From positions 1 to 42,671 of the forward strand of contig JAGWRU010000006.1 in the NCBI GenBank assembly GCA_028869595.1: DNA of 42,671 nt, written 5' to 3'. The stretch's first letter is position 1. Each line of letters opens with the position of its first letter. Under the pieces are notes generated by a model. It saw only the letters and a list, made by a program, of their open reading frames with translations, did no database searches and was not told where the DNA came from. Origin of the DNA: Rhodospirillales bacterium (GTDB lineage: Bacteria; Pseudomonadota; Alphaproteobacteria; Acetobacterales; Acetobacteraceae). Shown here piece by piece: positions 34,839-42,671 of this stretch. Both the position numbers and the translations under genes were made by a program.

Positions 34839-35759
34839 ATGCGCATCACCCAGCGAGTGAAGAAGATCCTGGACTGGTACGAAAGCGACAATCCCGGCAC
34901 CAAGGCCAACCTTGCCCGCATCCTGATGACCGGCAAGCTGGCCGGCACCGGCAAGCTGGTGATCCTGCCCGTCGATCAGGGCTTCGAACACGGCCCGGCG
35001 CGCAGCTTCGCGCCCAACCCGGCGGCCTATGATCCGCATTACCATTTCCAACTGGCGATCGATGCCGGGCTGTCGGCCTACGCCGCGCCGCTCGGCATGA
35101 TCGAGGCCGGGGCGGCGAGCTTCGCCGGCGCGGTGCCGACCATCCTCAAGCTCAATTCCTCGAACAACCTCGCCACCTCCAAGGATCAGGCGGTGACCGG
35201 CACGGTGGGTGATGCGCTGCGGCTGGGCTGCTCGGCGATCGGCTTCACCATCTATCCCGGCAGCGAATACGCCTTCGATCAGATGGAGGAATTCCGCGAG
35301 CTGGCCGACGAAGCCAAGGCATCCGGCCTGGCCGTGGTGCTGTGGAGCTATCCGCGCGGGCCCAATCTCGACAAGGCGGGTGAAACCGCCCTCGATATCT
35401 GCGCCTATGCCGCGCATATGGCCGCTCTGCTCGGCGCGCACATCATCAAGGTGAAGCCGCCGACCGCGCATATCAGCCTGGATGCGGCGAAGAAGACCTA
35501 CGAAAGCCAGAAGATCGATACCTCGACCATGGCCGCGCGGGTGCGCCATGTCGTGCAATCCTGCTTCAACGGCAAGCGCCTGGTGGTGTTCTCCGGCGGC
35601 GAGGCCAAGGGGCTGGACGGGCTGTACGAGGAAATACGCGGTCTGCGCGATGGCGGAGCGACCGGCAGCATCATCGGCCGCAACACCTTCCAGCGCCCGA
35701 AGGAAGAGGCTCTGGCAATGCTCCAGACCATCATCGATATCTACCTCAACAAGGCCTGA
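34839..35759 (+). CDS. fbaB: Class I fructose-bisphosphate aldolase (DhnA/FbaB type)
   Basis: MRITQRVKKILDWYESDNPGTKANLARILMTGKLAGTGKLVILPVDQGFEHGPARSFAPNPAAYDPHYH...HIIKVKPPTAHI...GGEAKG. Confidence 0.93.
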   Translation: MRITQRVKKILDWYESDNPGTKANLARILMTGKLAGTGKLVILPVDQGFEHGPARSFAPNPAAYDPHYHFQLAIDAGLSAYAAPLGMIEAGAASFAGAVPTILKLNSSNNLATSKDQAVTGTVGDALRLGCSAIGFTIYPGSEYAFDQMEEFRELADEAKASGLAVVLWSYPRGPNLDKAGETALDICAYAAHMAALLGAHIIKVKPPTAHISLDAAKKTYESQKIDTSTMAARVRHVVQSCFNGKRLVVFSGGEAKGLDGLYEEIRGLRDGGATGSIIGRNTFQRPKEEALAMLQTIIDIYLNKA

Positions 35760-35762
35760 TCG

Positions 35763-36485
35763 ATGGCGGAGGCGGCGTGCCGGCTCTATCTGATCACGCC
35801 CGCCGCGCTCGATCCGGCGGCTTTCGCCGACACGCTCGCCCGCGCGCTCGATGCGGGCGACGTGGCGGCGGTGCAGCTGCGCCTGAAGGAGGCCGATGAT
35901 CGGGCCTGGCACGCGGCGATCGCCGCCCTGGCCCCGGTCGCACAATCGCGCGACGTCGCCTTTCTGCTGAATGACCGCGCCGATCTGGTGCGCGACAGCG
36001 GCGCGGACGGCGTGCATGTCGGCCAGGAGGATATGCCGGCACGCGAGGCCCGCCGCCTGATCGGCGCCGAGGCGACGCTGGGCGTGACCTGCAAGGCCAG
36101 CCGCGATTGGGCGATGGAAGCGGGCGAGAATGGCGCCGACTACGTCGCCTTCGGCGCCTTCTACCCCAGCGGCAGCAAGGCGGTGCGCCACTTCGCCACC
36201 CCTGCCATCCTGCGCTGGTGGTCGCGCATGATGGAACTTCCCTGCTGCGCCATCGGCGGCATCACCGCCGAAAATTGCGCGCCTCTGGTGCGCGCAGGGG
36301 CGGATTTCCTGGCGGTGATCGGCGCGGTATGGAACCATCCGGACGGCGCGGCAACGGGGGTGCGGGCGCTGAATGCGGCCATCGCCGCGGCCGCCGCGCT
36401 GGGTCCGCTGCCCGATACCGAGATGGATGCGTTCACGCTGCAGGGGGATGACGACGATGGCGCGGCTGAGCGTCAACCTCAATAA
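35763..36485 (+). CDS. thiE: Thiamine phosphate synthase family protein
   Basis: CRLYLITPA...[16 protein letters not shown]...[35 protein letters not shown]...[33 protein letters not shown]...[10 protein letters not shown]. Confidence 0.88.
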   Translation: MAEAACRLYLITPAALDPAAFADTLARALDAGDVAAVQLRLKEADDRAWHAAIAALAPVAQSRDVAFLLNDRADLVRDSGADGVHVGQEDMPAREARRLIGAEATLGVTCKASRDWAMEAGENGADYVAFGAFYPSGSKAVRHFATPAILRWWSRMMELPCCAIGGITAENCAPLVRAGADFLAVIGAVWNHPDGAATGVRALNAAIAAAAALGPLPDTEMDAFTLQGDDDDGAAERQPQ

Positions 36486-37203
36486 GATCGCGCTGCTGCG
36501 CAATGCCCGCCATACCGGCGTGCCCGATCTGGCGCATTTCGCCCGGCTCGCCCTGAAATCCGGCGCGGCGGGGCTGACCGTGCATCCCCGTCCCGATCAG
36601 CGCCATATCCGCGATACCGACGTGCCGCTGCTGGCCGCGCTTCTGGCCCGCCATGGCGGCGATACGGAATTCAACATCGAAGGCTATCCCGATGACCGCC
36701 TGCTGGGCTTCGCCGCCGCGCATCGACCGGCCCAGGTGACGCTGGTGCCGGATGCGCCGGATGCCTTCACCTCCGAGGAAGGCTGGCACCTCGATGCCGC
36801 GCAGATGGCCATCGCCCAGCCCGCCGTGGCGGCGCTGCGCGCGCGCGGCTGCCGGGTGATCCTGTTCGTCGATCCCGATCCGCGCGTCATCAGCCGCGCC
36901 CAGGAAGCCGGCGCCGACGGGATCGAGATCTTCACCGGGCTTTATGCCGGTGCGATGCGCGACGGGGCCGGCGAGGCCGCATCCCTGGCCGCCATCACCG
37001 CGACCGCGCGCGCCGCGCTGGCGGCGGGGCTGGTGGTCAATGCCGGGCATGACCTCAATCTGCGCAACATCCCGCCGCTGATCGCCGCCGTGCCGGAACT
37101 GGCCGAAGCCTCGATCGGCCATGAGCTGACGGCGGATGCGCTGGAGATGGGCTTCGCCCCGGCAGTCGCGGCCTATCGCGCGGCGCTCGATCCGGCCGGG
37201 TGA
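36457..37203 (+). CDS. pdxJ: Pyridoxine 5'-phosphate synthase
   Basis: [56 protein letters not shown]...[14 protein letters not shown]...[18 protein letters not shown]...[11 protein letters not shown]. Confidence 0.96.
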   Translation: MARLSVNLNKIALLRNARHTGVPDLAHFARLALKSGAAGLTVHPRPDQRHIRDTDVPLLAALLARHGGDTEFNIEGYPDDRLLGFAAAHRPAQVTLVPDAPDAFTSEEGWHLDAAQMAIAQPAVAALRARGCRVILFVDPDPRVISRAQEAGADGIEIFTGLYAGAMRDGAGEAASLAAITATARAALAAGLVVNAGHDLNLRNIPPLIAAVPELAEASIGHELTADALEMGFAPAVAAYRAALDPAG

Positions 37204-37218
37204 TCGGGCGCGTTCACG

Positions 37219-38310
37219 TCACGATGCGAGGCGCGCGCCGACCCGGGCGGGGATCAGGGCCTGCTTGCCGGCTTTGACCATGCGCTTGCGATATTCGGCG
37301 TAATTGGCCGCCGCATCCTTTTTCTGCCCCAGCGCGAATTCGGCATCGGCGAGGTTGAGATAGGCAACGATGCGTCCGGCATCGACATCCGTTACCTGCG
37401 ACAGCACGCCGACGGCGTCGTTGAACCGCTTCGCCTGCTCCAGATAGAAGCCGTAATCGTTGAACTGCCCGACCAGGCGAAGATCTCCGGCATCGCCCTG
37501 CACCGGATAGGAGGTGGTCAGCAGCCCCAGCTCCTTTTTCCCGACCACCGCCGCGATCGCCGCCGCCGCGCCCGCCGCATCGCCATGCCGGTAGAGCGTC
37601 CGCGCATGCGCCGAAGCCGCCGCCATCTGCGCCAGAAACGCATTGCGGGCCGGTGAGTCGCTGCTGAAGCCGACGATCGCGCGATGCGTCACGCGCGGCG
37701 GCGTGACGGTCAGATCGGTGGTCACATCCTCGATCCAGACCTTGCCGGCGGTGCGGCTATCGGTGCCGATGACGACCGCGCGACGGCCGGCGATGCGATA
37801 GGTGAAATCGGTATATTCGATCGCGCTAGCGCGGACATGGCTGACCAGAAGATGATCTTTCCACGGCGCCAGGGTCACGTCGCTGCCATCGTCGCCGACC
37901 CGCTCCAGCGCGGCGAAGCGCCTGGTCTTTGGCTGATAGACCCAGTACTCGGCATCGGTATTGTCCGCCGCCTGCAGCGTGACGATGGACAGATCGCCGA
38001 GATGATCGAAATTGATGTCGCTGGGATCGAGCGTGAAGCCGTCGGGGAAATCGCTCACGGCGAGCGGCCCGACCGCCAGATGCTGCACCGCCCCGTCCGG
38101 TGCGGCGATATCGAGCGCGCGGAGCGCCCGCTGATCGCCGCTGCCCTGAAACACGAAGGTCAGGGCGAATTCCGGCTGGCCCGGGCCCGGCGAAAACCGG
38201 CAGGGCCGGCAATCCTTCACCGGCTGGGCGAAAGGATCGGCGGCCCGTGCCGGAGCGGCCAGCGCCAGCATCAGGCAGGCGGCGATCGCCATTCGGATGG
38301 CCATGCGCAT
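37219..38310 (-). CDS. Hypothetical secreted protein, possible TPR-like C-terminal region
   Basis: Signal peptide MRMAIRMAIAACLMLALAAPARAADPF; LDPSDINFDHLGDLSIVTL (repeat-like D-rich motif); C-terminal FNDAVGVLSQVTDVDAGRIVAYLNLADAEFALGQKKDAAANYAEYRKRM. Confidence 0.8.
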   Translation of the reverse strand: MRMAIRMAIAACLMLALAAPARAADPFAQPVKDCRPCRFSPGPGQPEFALTFVFQGSGDQRALRALDIAAPDGAVQHLAVGPLAVSDFPDGFTLDPSDINFDHLGDLSIVTLQAADNTDAEYWVYQPKTRRFAALERVGDDGSDVTLAPWKDHLLVSHVRASAIEYTDFTYRIAGRRAVVIGTDSRTAGKVWIEDVTTDLTVTPPRVTHRAIVGFSSDSPARNAFLAQMAAASAHARTLYRHGDAAGAAAAIAAVVGKKELGLLTTSYPVQGDAGDLRLVGQFNDYGFYLEQAKRFNDAVGVLSQVTDVDAGRIVAYLNLADAEFALGQKKDAAANYAEYRKRMVKAGKQALIPARVGARLAS

Positions 38311-38326
38311 TCCCCTTCGCCCCGCC

Positions 38327-38713
38327 TCAGCCGCAGCCATTGCCGCGCACCGCGACGCTGTCGACGATGCCCTTGGTGACGGCAAAGGTCGCCTCGCAAT
38401 GCTGCACGATCACCTGCGGCGGAAAATAGCCGGGCGGGGCGTACCAGCCCGGCATGCCCCATGGCGCGCCCCAGCCCGGTCCATAGAAGCCGGGCGTGCC
38501 CGGGATCAGCACCGGGCGCTGGCGGATATAGGCCAGATAGGTGACATCGCCGCTCTGGATGCTGCGGCTCGGCACGCCCAGATTGGCGATCAGCACCTGC
38601 TCGCTCTGCCCGATCAGCGGTTGCAGCCGGGCGCGTTCGGCGGCCAGCGGATCGCCGCAGGCGGCCAGCCCCAGCGTCAGGCCGAGTGCTGCCAAAGCCC
38701 GCCACTTTCTCAT
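38327..38713 (-). CDS. Putative lipoprotein with aromatic/Gly/Pro-rich segment
   Basis: MRKWRALAALGLTLGLAACGDPLAAERARLQPLIGQSEQVLIANLGVPSRSIQSGDVTYLAYI...; lipobox LAAC. Confidence 0.82.
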   Translation of the reverse strand: MRKWRALAALGLTLGLAACGDPLAAERARLQPLIGQSEQVLIANLGVPSRSIQSGDVTYLAYIRQRPVLIPGTPGFYGPGWGAPWGMPGWYAPPGYFPPQVIVQHCEATFAVTKGIVDSVAVRGNGCG

Positions 38714-39726
38714 GCCTCATCCCCTCCCAGCCAGAGCACATCGCCGATCGTCCGCGCCCCGGCGGCGATCATCGCCAGCCGGTCGAAGCCCAACGCGATG
38801 CCGGCGCAATCGGGCATGCCATAGCCCAGCGCGGCAAGAAAATCCTCATCGAGCGGCCAATCCGCGCCGCCGATCGCCTGCCGCCGCGCCCGATCCGCCA
38901 GGAAGCGCGCCCGTTGTTCCTCGGCATCGGTGAGTTCGACGAAGGCATTGGCCAGTTCGATGCCGCAGACATAAAGCTCGAACCGCTCCGCGACGCGCGG
39001 ATCGGCGGGATCGCGCCGCGCCAGCGCCGCCTGCGCGGCCGGCCAATGGGTCAGGAAGGTGGGGTGATCGCGGCCGAGATGGGGCTCGATCCGTTCCAGC
39101 ATCAGGCGAAAGAACAGATCCTCCCAATCCTCGCCCGCACGCAGCCGCACCCCCGCCGCCGCCGCCAGGGAGGGCGCATCGCCGGCGCTGGCCAGCACAT
39201 CGACGCCGATATGGCGGGCGAAAGCCTCGGCCACGCTGAGCGTCTCGATCCGGTCGAGCCGCGTCGTCACCCCTTGGCAGGTGACCACCGGCGGCAGCAC
39301 GGCGCGCAGAAAATCACTGGTCTCGGCGATCAGCGCGGCCATGTCGGCGCCCGGGGCATACCATTCCAGCATGGTGAATTCGCGGGCGTGGCGGGCGCTG
39401 CCCTCGTTGTTGCGCCAGACCCGGGCGAGCTGGAAAATCGGCCCGGCGCCGGCCACCAGCAGCCGCTTCATCGCCAGTTCCGGCGAGGTATGCAGCCAGA
39501 GCGGTTCGACCCGTCCATCCGGATGGCGCGCCTCGGTGGCGAAGGCGGCCAGATGCACTTCTTCCCCCGGGCAGGGTACCGCATAGGGGGTTTCGACCTC
39601 GGTATAGCCGCGCGCGGTGAAGAAGGCGCGGGTGGCCGCCGCAAGCTGGCCGCGCCGGCGCAGGAAGGGAAGACGGGCGGCGAAGCGTTCGGGATGCCAA
39701 AGCGGGGCGGCGGACGGCATCGGCAT
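38710..39726 (-). CDS. epmA: Elongation factor P--lysine ligase (GenX/YjeA/PoxA; class II LysRS-like)
   Basis: YTEVETPYAVPCPGEEVHLAAF...LHTSPELAMKRLLVAG...IFQLARVWRNNEGSARHAREFTMLEWYAPG...GIELANAFVELTDAEEQRARF...GIALGFDRLAMI; lacks the anticodon-binding domain. Confidence 0.94.
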   Translation of the reverse strand: MPMPSAAPLWHPERFAARLPFLRRRGQLAAATRAFFTARGYTEVETPYAVPCPGEEVHLAAFATEARHPDGRVEPLWLHTSPELAMKRLLVAGAGPIFQLARVWRNNEGSARHAREFTMLEWYAPGADMAALIAETSDFLRAVLPPVVTCQGVTTRLDRIETLSVAEAFARHIGVDVLASAGDAPSLAAAAGVRLRAGEDWEDLFFRLMLERIEPHLGRDHPTFLTHWPAAQAALARRDPADPRVAERFELYVCGIELANAFVELTDAEEQRARFLADRARRQAIGGADWPLDEDFLAALGYGMPDCAGIALGFDRLAMIAAGARTIGDVLWLGGDEA

Positions 39727-39819
39727 CATCCTGAAGGGCGCTTCGGGCGAAGGGGGCGGGCAGACCCGGCGCACCAGACGGTTGCGACGGCGCCGCGCCG
39801 GGGTTAGAGCGGGCCGATC

Positions 39820-40875
39820 ATGCCGGATGGAACCCCCTTGCACCAGCGCGTGCTGCGCGATGCCCCCGCCCTGCGCGTGGCCGGGCTGATCGCGCCCGCC
39901 CAGGAAGCGGCGGTGGCGGCGGTGGAGGCGCGCTATGCGGTGGCCATCACCCCGGCCATGGCGGCGCTGATCGAGACCGCCGAGGATCCGATCGCCCGGC
40001 AATTCATCCCCGATGCCGCCGAACTGACCACCGCGGCGCATGAAAGCGCCGATCCGATCGGCGATGACGCGCTCTCGCCGATTCCCGGCATCGTGCATCG
40101 TTATGCGGATCGGGTGCTGCTGAAGCCGACCCTGATCTGCCCGGTCTATTGCCGCTTCTGCTTTCGCCGCGAGCATGTCGGCCCCGATGGCGGGCTGCTG
40201 AAGGACGCGCAGCTGCAAGCCGCCTATGCCTGGATCGCCGCCCGCCCGGCAATCCGCGAGGTGATCCTGACCGGCGGCGATCCGCTGATGCTCTCGCCAC
40301 GCCGGCTGGCCTCGATCCTGGGCGCCCTGTCGGCCATTCCGCATGTCGAGACGCTGCGCATCCATTCCCGGGTGCCGGTCGCCGAGCCCGCCCGGCTGAG
40401 CGAAGAATTGGCCGAGGCGATGGCGACCGAGAAGCCGCTTTTCCTGGTGGTCCACGCCAATCACGCGCGCGAATTCACCGCCGCCGCGCGCGCCGCCCTG
40501 CGCCGGGTGCAACGCCGGGCGATCCCGGTGCTGGGCCAGTCCGTCCTGCTCGCCGGGGTCAATGACAGCGAGGCGGCGCTGGAGGATTTATTCCGCGCCA
40601 TGCTGGCCGCCCGGGTGAAACCCTATTACCTGCACCAGCTCGACGCCGCCCCCGGCACGGCGCGGTTCCATGTGCCGATCGCACGCGGTCAGGCGCTGCT
40701 GGCCGGGTTGCGCGGGCGGGTTACCGGGCTCGCCTGGCCGACCTATGTGCTGGATATTCCGGGCGGGCACGGCAAGGTGCCGATCGGGCCGGAGTATCTG
40801 GAGCAAACCGGGGCGGTGCGCGATCCGCAGGGCGCGCACCACGCCCTGGCGGCGCACCAGCCGGATCGGGGCTGA
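39820..40875 (+). CDS. epmB: EF-P beta-lysylation protein (lysine 2,3-aminomutase-like radical SAM)
   Basis: HRYADRVLLKPTLICPVYCRFCFRREHVG (CxxxCxxC), EVILTGGDPLMLSPRRL, VRVKPYYLHQLD-type C-terminus. Confidence 0.93.
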   Translation: MPDGTPLHQRVLRDAPALRVAGLIAPAQEAAVAAVEARYAVAITPAMAALIETAEDPIARQFIPDAAELTTAAHESADPIGDDALSPIPGIVHRYADRVLLKPTLICPVYCRFCFRREHVGPDGGLLKDAQLQAAYAWIAARPAIREVILTGGDPLMLSPRRLASILGALSAIPHVETLRIHSRVPVAEPARLSEELAEAMATEKPLFLVVHANHAREFTAAARAALRRVQRRAIPVLGQSVLLAGVNDSEAALEDLFRAMLAARVKPYYLHQLDAAPGTARFHVPIARGQALLAGLRGRVTGLAWPTYVLDIPGGHGKVPIGPEYLEQTGAVRDPQGAHHALAAHQPDRG

Positions 40876-40965
40876 ATCCCGCCCAAGCTTGCCCGTTTGG
40901 CCGGCGCGGCCTAAAAGCCCCGCCAATCCTTACGCTCCCCCCATGCGAATGCGAGTTTTCGACCG

Positions 40966-41532
40966 ATGAAGCAGCAGGCCAATCTGATCCGCGCCGGCCA
41001 GGTGATCGAGCATGAAGGCCGTCGCTGGACCGTCCTCAAGCAGCAGATCATCACCCCGGGCAAGGGCGGCGCCTTCATCCAGGTGGAGATGCGCGACCTC
41101 AAGACCGGCAACAAGACCAATGAACGCTGGCGCACCGCCGATACGGTGGAACGGCTGATGACCGAGGAAAAGGAGTACACCTACTCCTACACCGACGGCG
41201 ACAACATGGTGCTGATGGACGGCGAAACCTTCGAGCAGGCCCATATCCCGCTGGAATTGCTGGGCGATCTGGCGCCCTTCCTGCAGGACAACATGGCCGT
41301 GACCGTCGATCTGGTGGAAGGCGATCCGGTCGGCATCCATCTGCCGGCGACCGTGGTGCTGGAAGTGGTGGAAGCCGATCCGGTGGTGAAGGGCCAGACC
41401 GCCGCCTCCTCCTATAAGCCGGCGCGGCTGTCGAACGGGGTGAAGACCTCGGTGCCGCCCTTCATCGAAACCGGGGAAAAAATCGTCGTGCGCACCGAGG
41501 ATGCCAGCTACGTCGAGCGGTCGAAGGGCTAA
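40966..41532 (+). CDS. efp: Elongation factor P
   Basis: MKQQANLIRAGQVIEHEGRRWTVLKQQIITPGKGGAFIQVEMRDLKTGNKTNERWRTADTVERLMTEEKEYTYSYTDGDNMVLMD; conserved PGKGGAF loop Lys. Confidence 0.97.
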   Translation: MKQQANLIRAGQVIEHEGRRWTVLKQQIITPGKGGAFIQVEMRDLKTGNKTNERWRTADTVERLMTEEKEYTYSYTDGDNMVLMDGETFEQAHIPLELLGDLAPFLQDNMAVTVDLVEGDPVGIHLPATVVLEVVEADPVVKGQTAASSYKPARLSNGVKTSVPPFIETGEKIVVRTEDASYVERSKG

Positions 41533-41559
41533 AGCACCGGGCACGCGGGAAGCACCGCC

Positions 41560-42447
41560 ATGGCACTCCGCCTGTCCCCCCATCTGACGGTGATGGCCAA
41601 TGCCGCGCAGAAAGCGGCCAAGCGCCTGCTGCGCGACTTCAACGAGGTCGAGCATCTCCAGGTCAGCGTGAAGGGACCGTCCGATTTCGTCTCTCAGGCC
41701 GATCTCAGGGCCGAGGCGACGCTGCGCGAGGAACTCACCAAGGCGCGTCCCGGCTATGCCTTCCTGATGGAGGAATCGGGCGCTTCAGGCTCGGAGAACT
41801 GGGCCTGGCGCTGGGTGGTCGATCCGCTGGACGGCACGACGAATTTCCTGCACGGCATGCCGCATTGGGCGATTTCGATCGGGCTGGAAAAGCGCCTGGA
41901 GAATGGCGGTTCCGAAGTCGTCGCCGGACTGATCTATGCGCCGGCCGCCGATGAGATGTTCTGGGCCGAAAAAGGCGTCGGCGCTTTCGTGAACGAGCGC
42001 CGGCTGCGCGTCTCCGCCCGACGGGAGCTGAAGGAGGCGGTGTTCGCCACCGGCATTCCCTTCGCCGCCGTGACACCGGCCAACCGCCTGGCTTTCGCGC
42101 GCACGCTGGGCACGCTGATGCCGCAAGTGGCCGGCATCCGCCGCTTCGGCGCGGCCGCGCTCGACCTCGCCTGGGTCGCGGCGGGGCGCTATGACGGGTA
42201 TTGGGAACTCGGCATCAAGCCATGGGATCTGACCGCCGGCATTCTGGTGGTGCGCGAGGCAGGCGGCTATGCCACCGCGCCGGTGGGCGAGGACCCGCGC
42301 GAGCGCGGCGATGTCGTGGCCGCCAATCCGCATCTGCACCCGGTGCTGCGCGAGATCGTGGCCGATGGCCAGGCCGCGGCGCGCGGGCGCGCGGGCGAGG
42401 CGACGTCCCCCCGCCCGGACGAAAAGCAACAGGACGCGGAAAACTGA
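41560..42447 (+). CDS. suhB: Inositol monophosphatase family protein (SuhB-like)
   Basis: DFVSQADLRAEATLREEL, FLMEESGASG, WVVDPLDGTTNFLHGMPHWAISIGLE, WELGIKPWDLTAGILVVREAGG. Confidence 0.94.
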   Translation: MALRLSPHLTVMANAAQKAAKRLLRDFNEVEHLQVSVKGPSDFVSQADLRAEATLREELTKARPGYAFLMEESGASGSENWAWRWVVDPLDGTTNFLHGMPHWAISIGLEKRLENGGSEVVAGLIYAPAADEMFWAEKGVGAFVNERRLRVSARRELKEAVFATGIPFAAVTPANRLAFARTLGTLMPQVAGIRRFGAAALDLAWVAAGRYDGYWELGIKPWDLTAGILVVREAGGYATAPVGEDPRERGDVVAANPHLHPVLREIVADGQAAARGRAGEATSPRPDEKQQDAEN

Positions 42448-42504
42448 TGCCGCCCGGGCGCACCACGCTGGGCGCGCCCGCCGCTTCCCGGTAGTCTGCC
42501 CGCC

Positions 42505-42671
42505 ATGCGTAGCCAGATTCGCCTTTTCCCCCGGGTTCTGCTCGTGGCCCCGGCGCTGCTTCTGCTTGCGGCGCCACTGCCGGCCCGCGCCCAGGTCACC
42601 GTCGATCTGCGGGCGCTCGATGCGCTGCCCGCCGCGCCCTATCCGCTGGGCGGCGCGGCGCGGCGGGTGCC
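42505..42671 (+). CDS. Secreted protein, N-terminal part, truncated by window edge
   Basis: MRSQIRLFPRVLLVAPALLLLAAPLPARAQVTVDLRALDALPAAPYPLGGAARRVP...; clear signal peptide, open to the window end. Confidence 0.6.
   Translation, partial: MRSQIRLFPRVLLVAPALLLLAAPLPARAQVTVDLRALDALPAAPYPLGGAARRV

Overview
High-GC alphaproteobacterial chromosomal window, Acetobacteraceae/Rhodospirillales-like judging by gene content and order (inference). Most of it is core genome: tandem M17 aminopeptidases (the first truncated at the left edge), a Sua5/YrdC threonylcarbamoyl-AMP synthase, lptF-lptG-lptD-surA-rsmA, gmk-yicC-mltG-fabF-acpP-fabG-fabD, fbaB-thiE-pdxJ, epmA/epmB/efp and a suhB-like gene. Two accessory regions stand out. 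(1) A roughly 0.9-kb cassette encodes an MNT nucleotidyltransferase and a HEPN-domain protein. It lies between two perfect 74-bp direct repeats (5182-5255 and 6110-6183). The repeat duplicates the 5' leader and first three codons of the downstream FAD-linked oxidase, so the cassette appears to have integrated while rebuilding its target gene. (2) An 11.7-kb catabolic island (14503-26232) sits between rsmA and gmk. It encodes a GntR regulator, an N-carbamoylsarcosine-amidase-like cysteine hydrolase, a complete Liv-type ABC importer, two dissimilar MmgE/PrpD proteins flanking a fumarate-reductase-like flavoprotein, and a dihydropyrimidinase-like amidohydrolase. This looks like an uptake and degradation pathway for an unidentified cyclic amide/imide-type compound. 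Smaller items include an AroQ homologue lacking the family's active-site His motif, an intercistronic GNRA hairpin in the transporter operon, and an inverted repeat overlapping the ribosome-binding site of a DUF3833-like lipoprotein gene. No rRNA, tRNA, CRISPR array or transposase was recognised. All calls are from reading the sequence; no database search was run.
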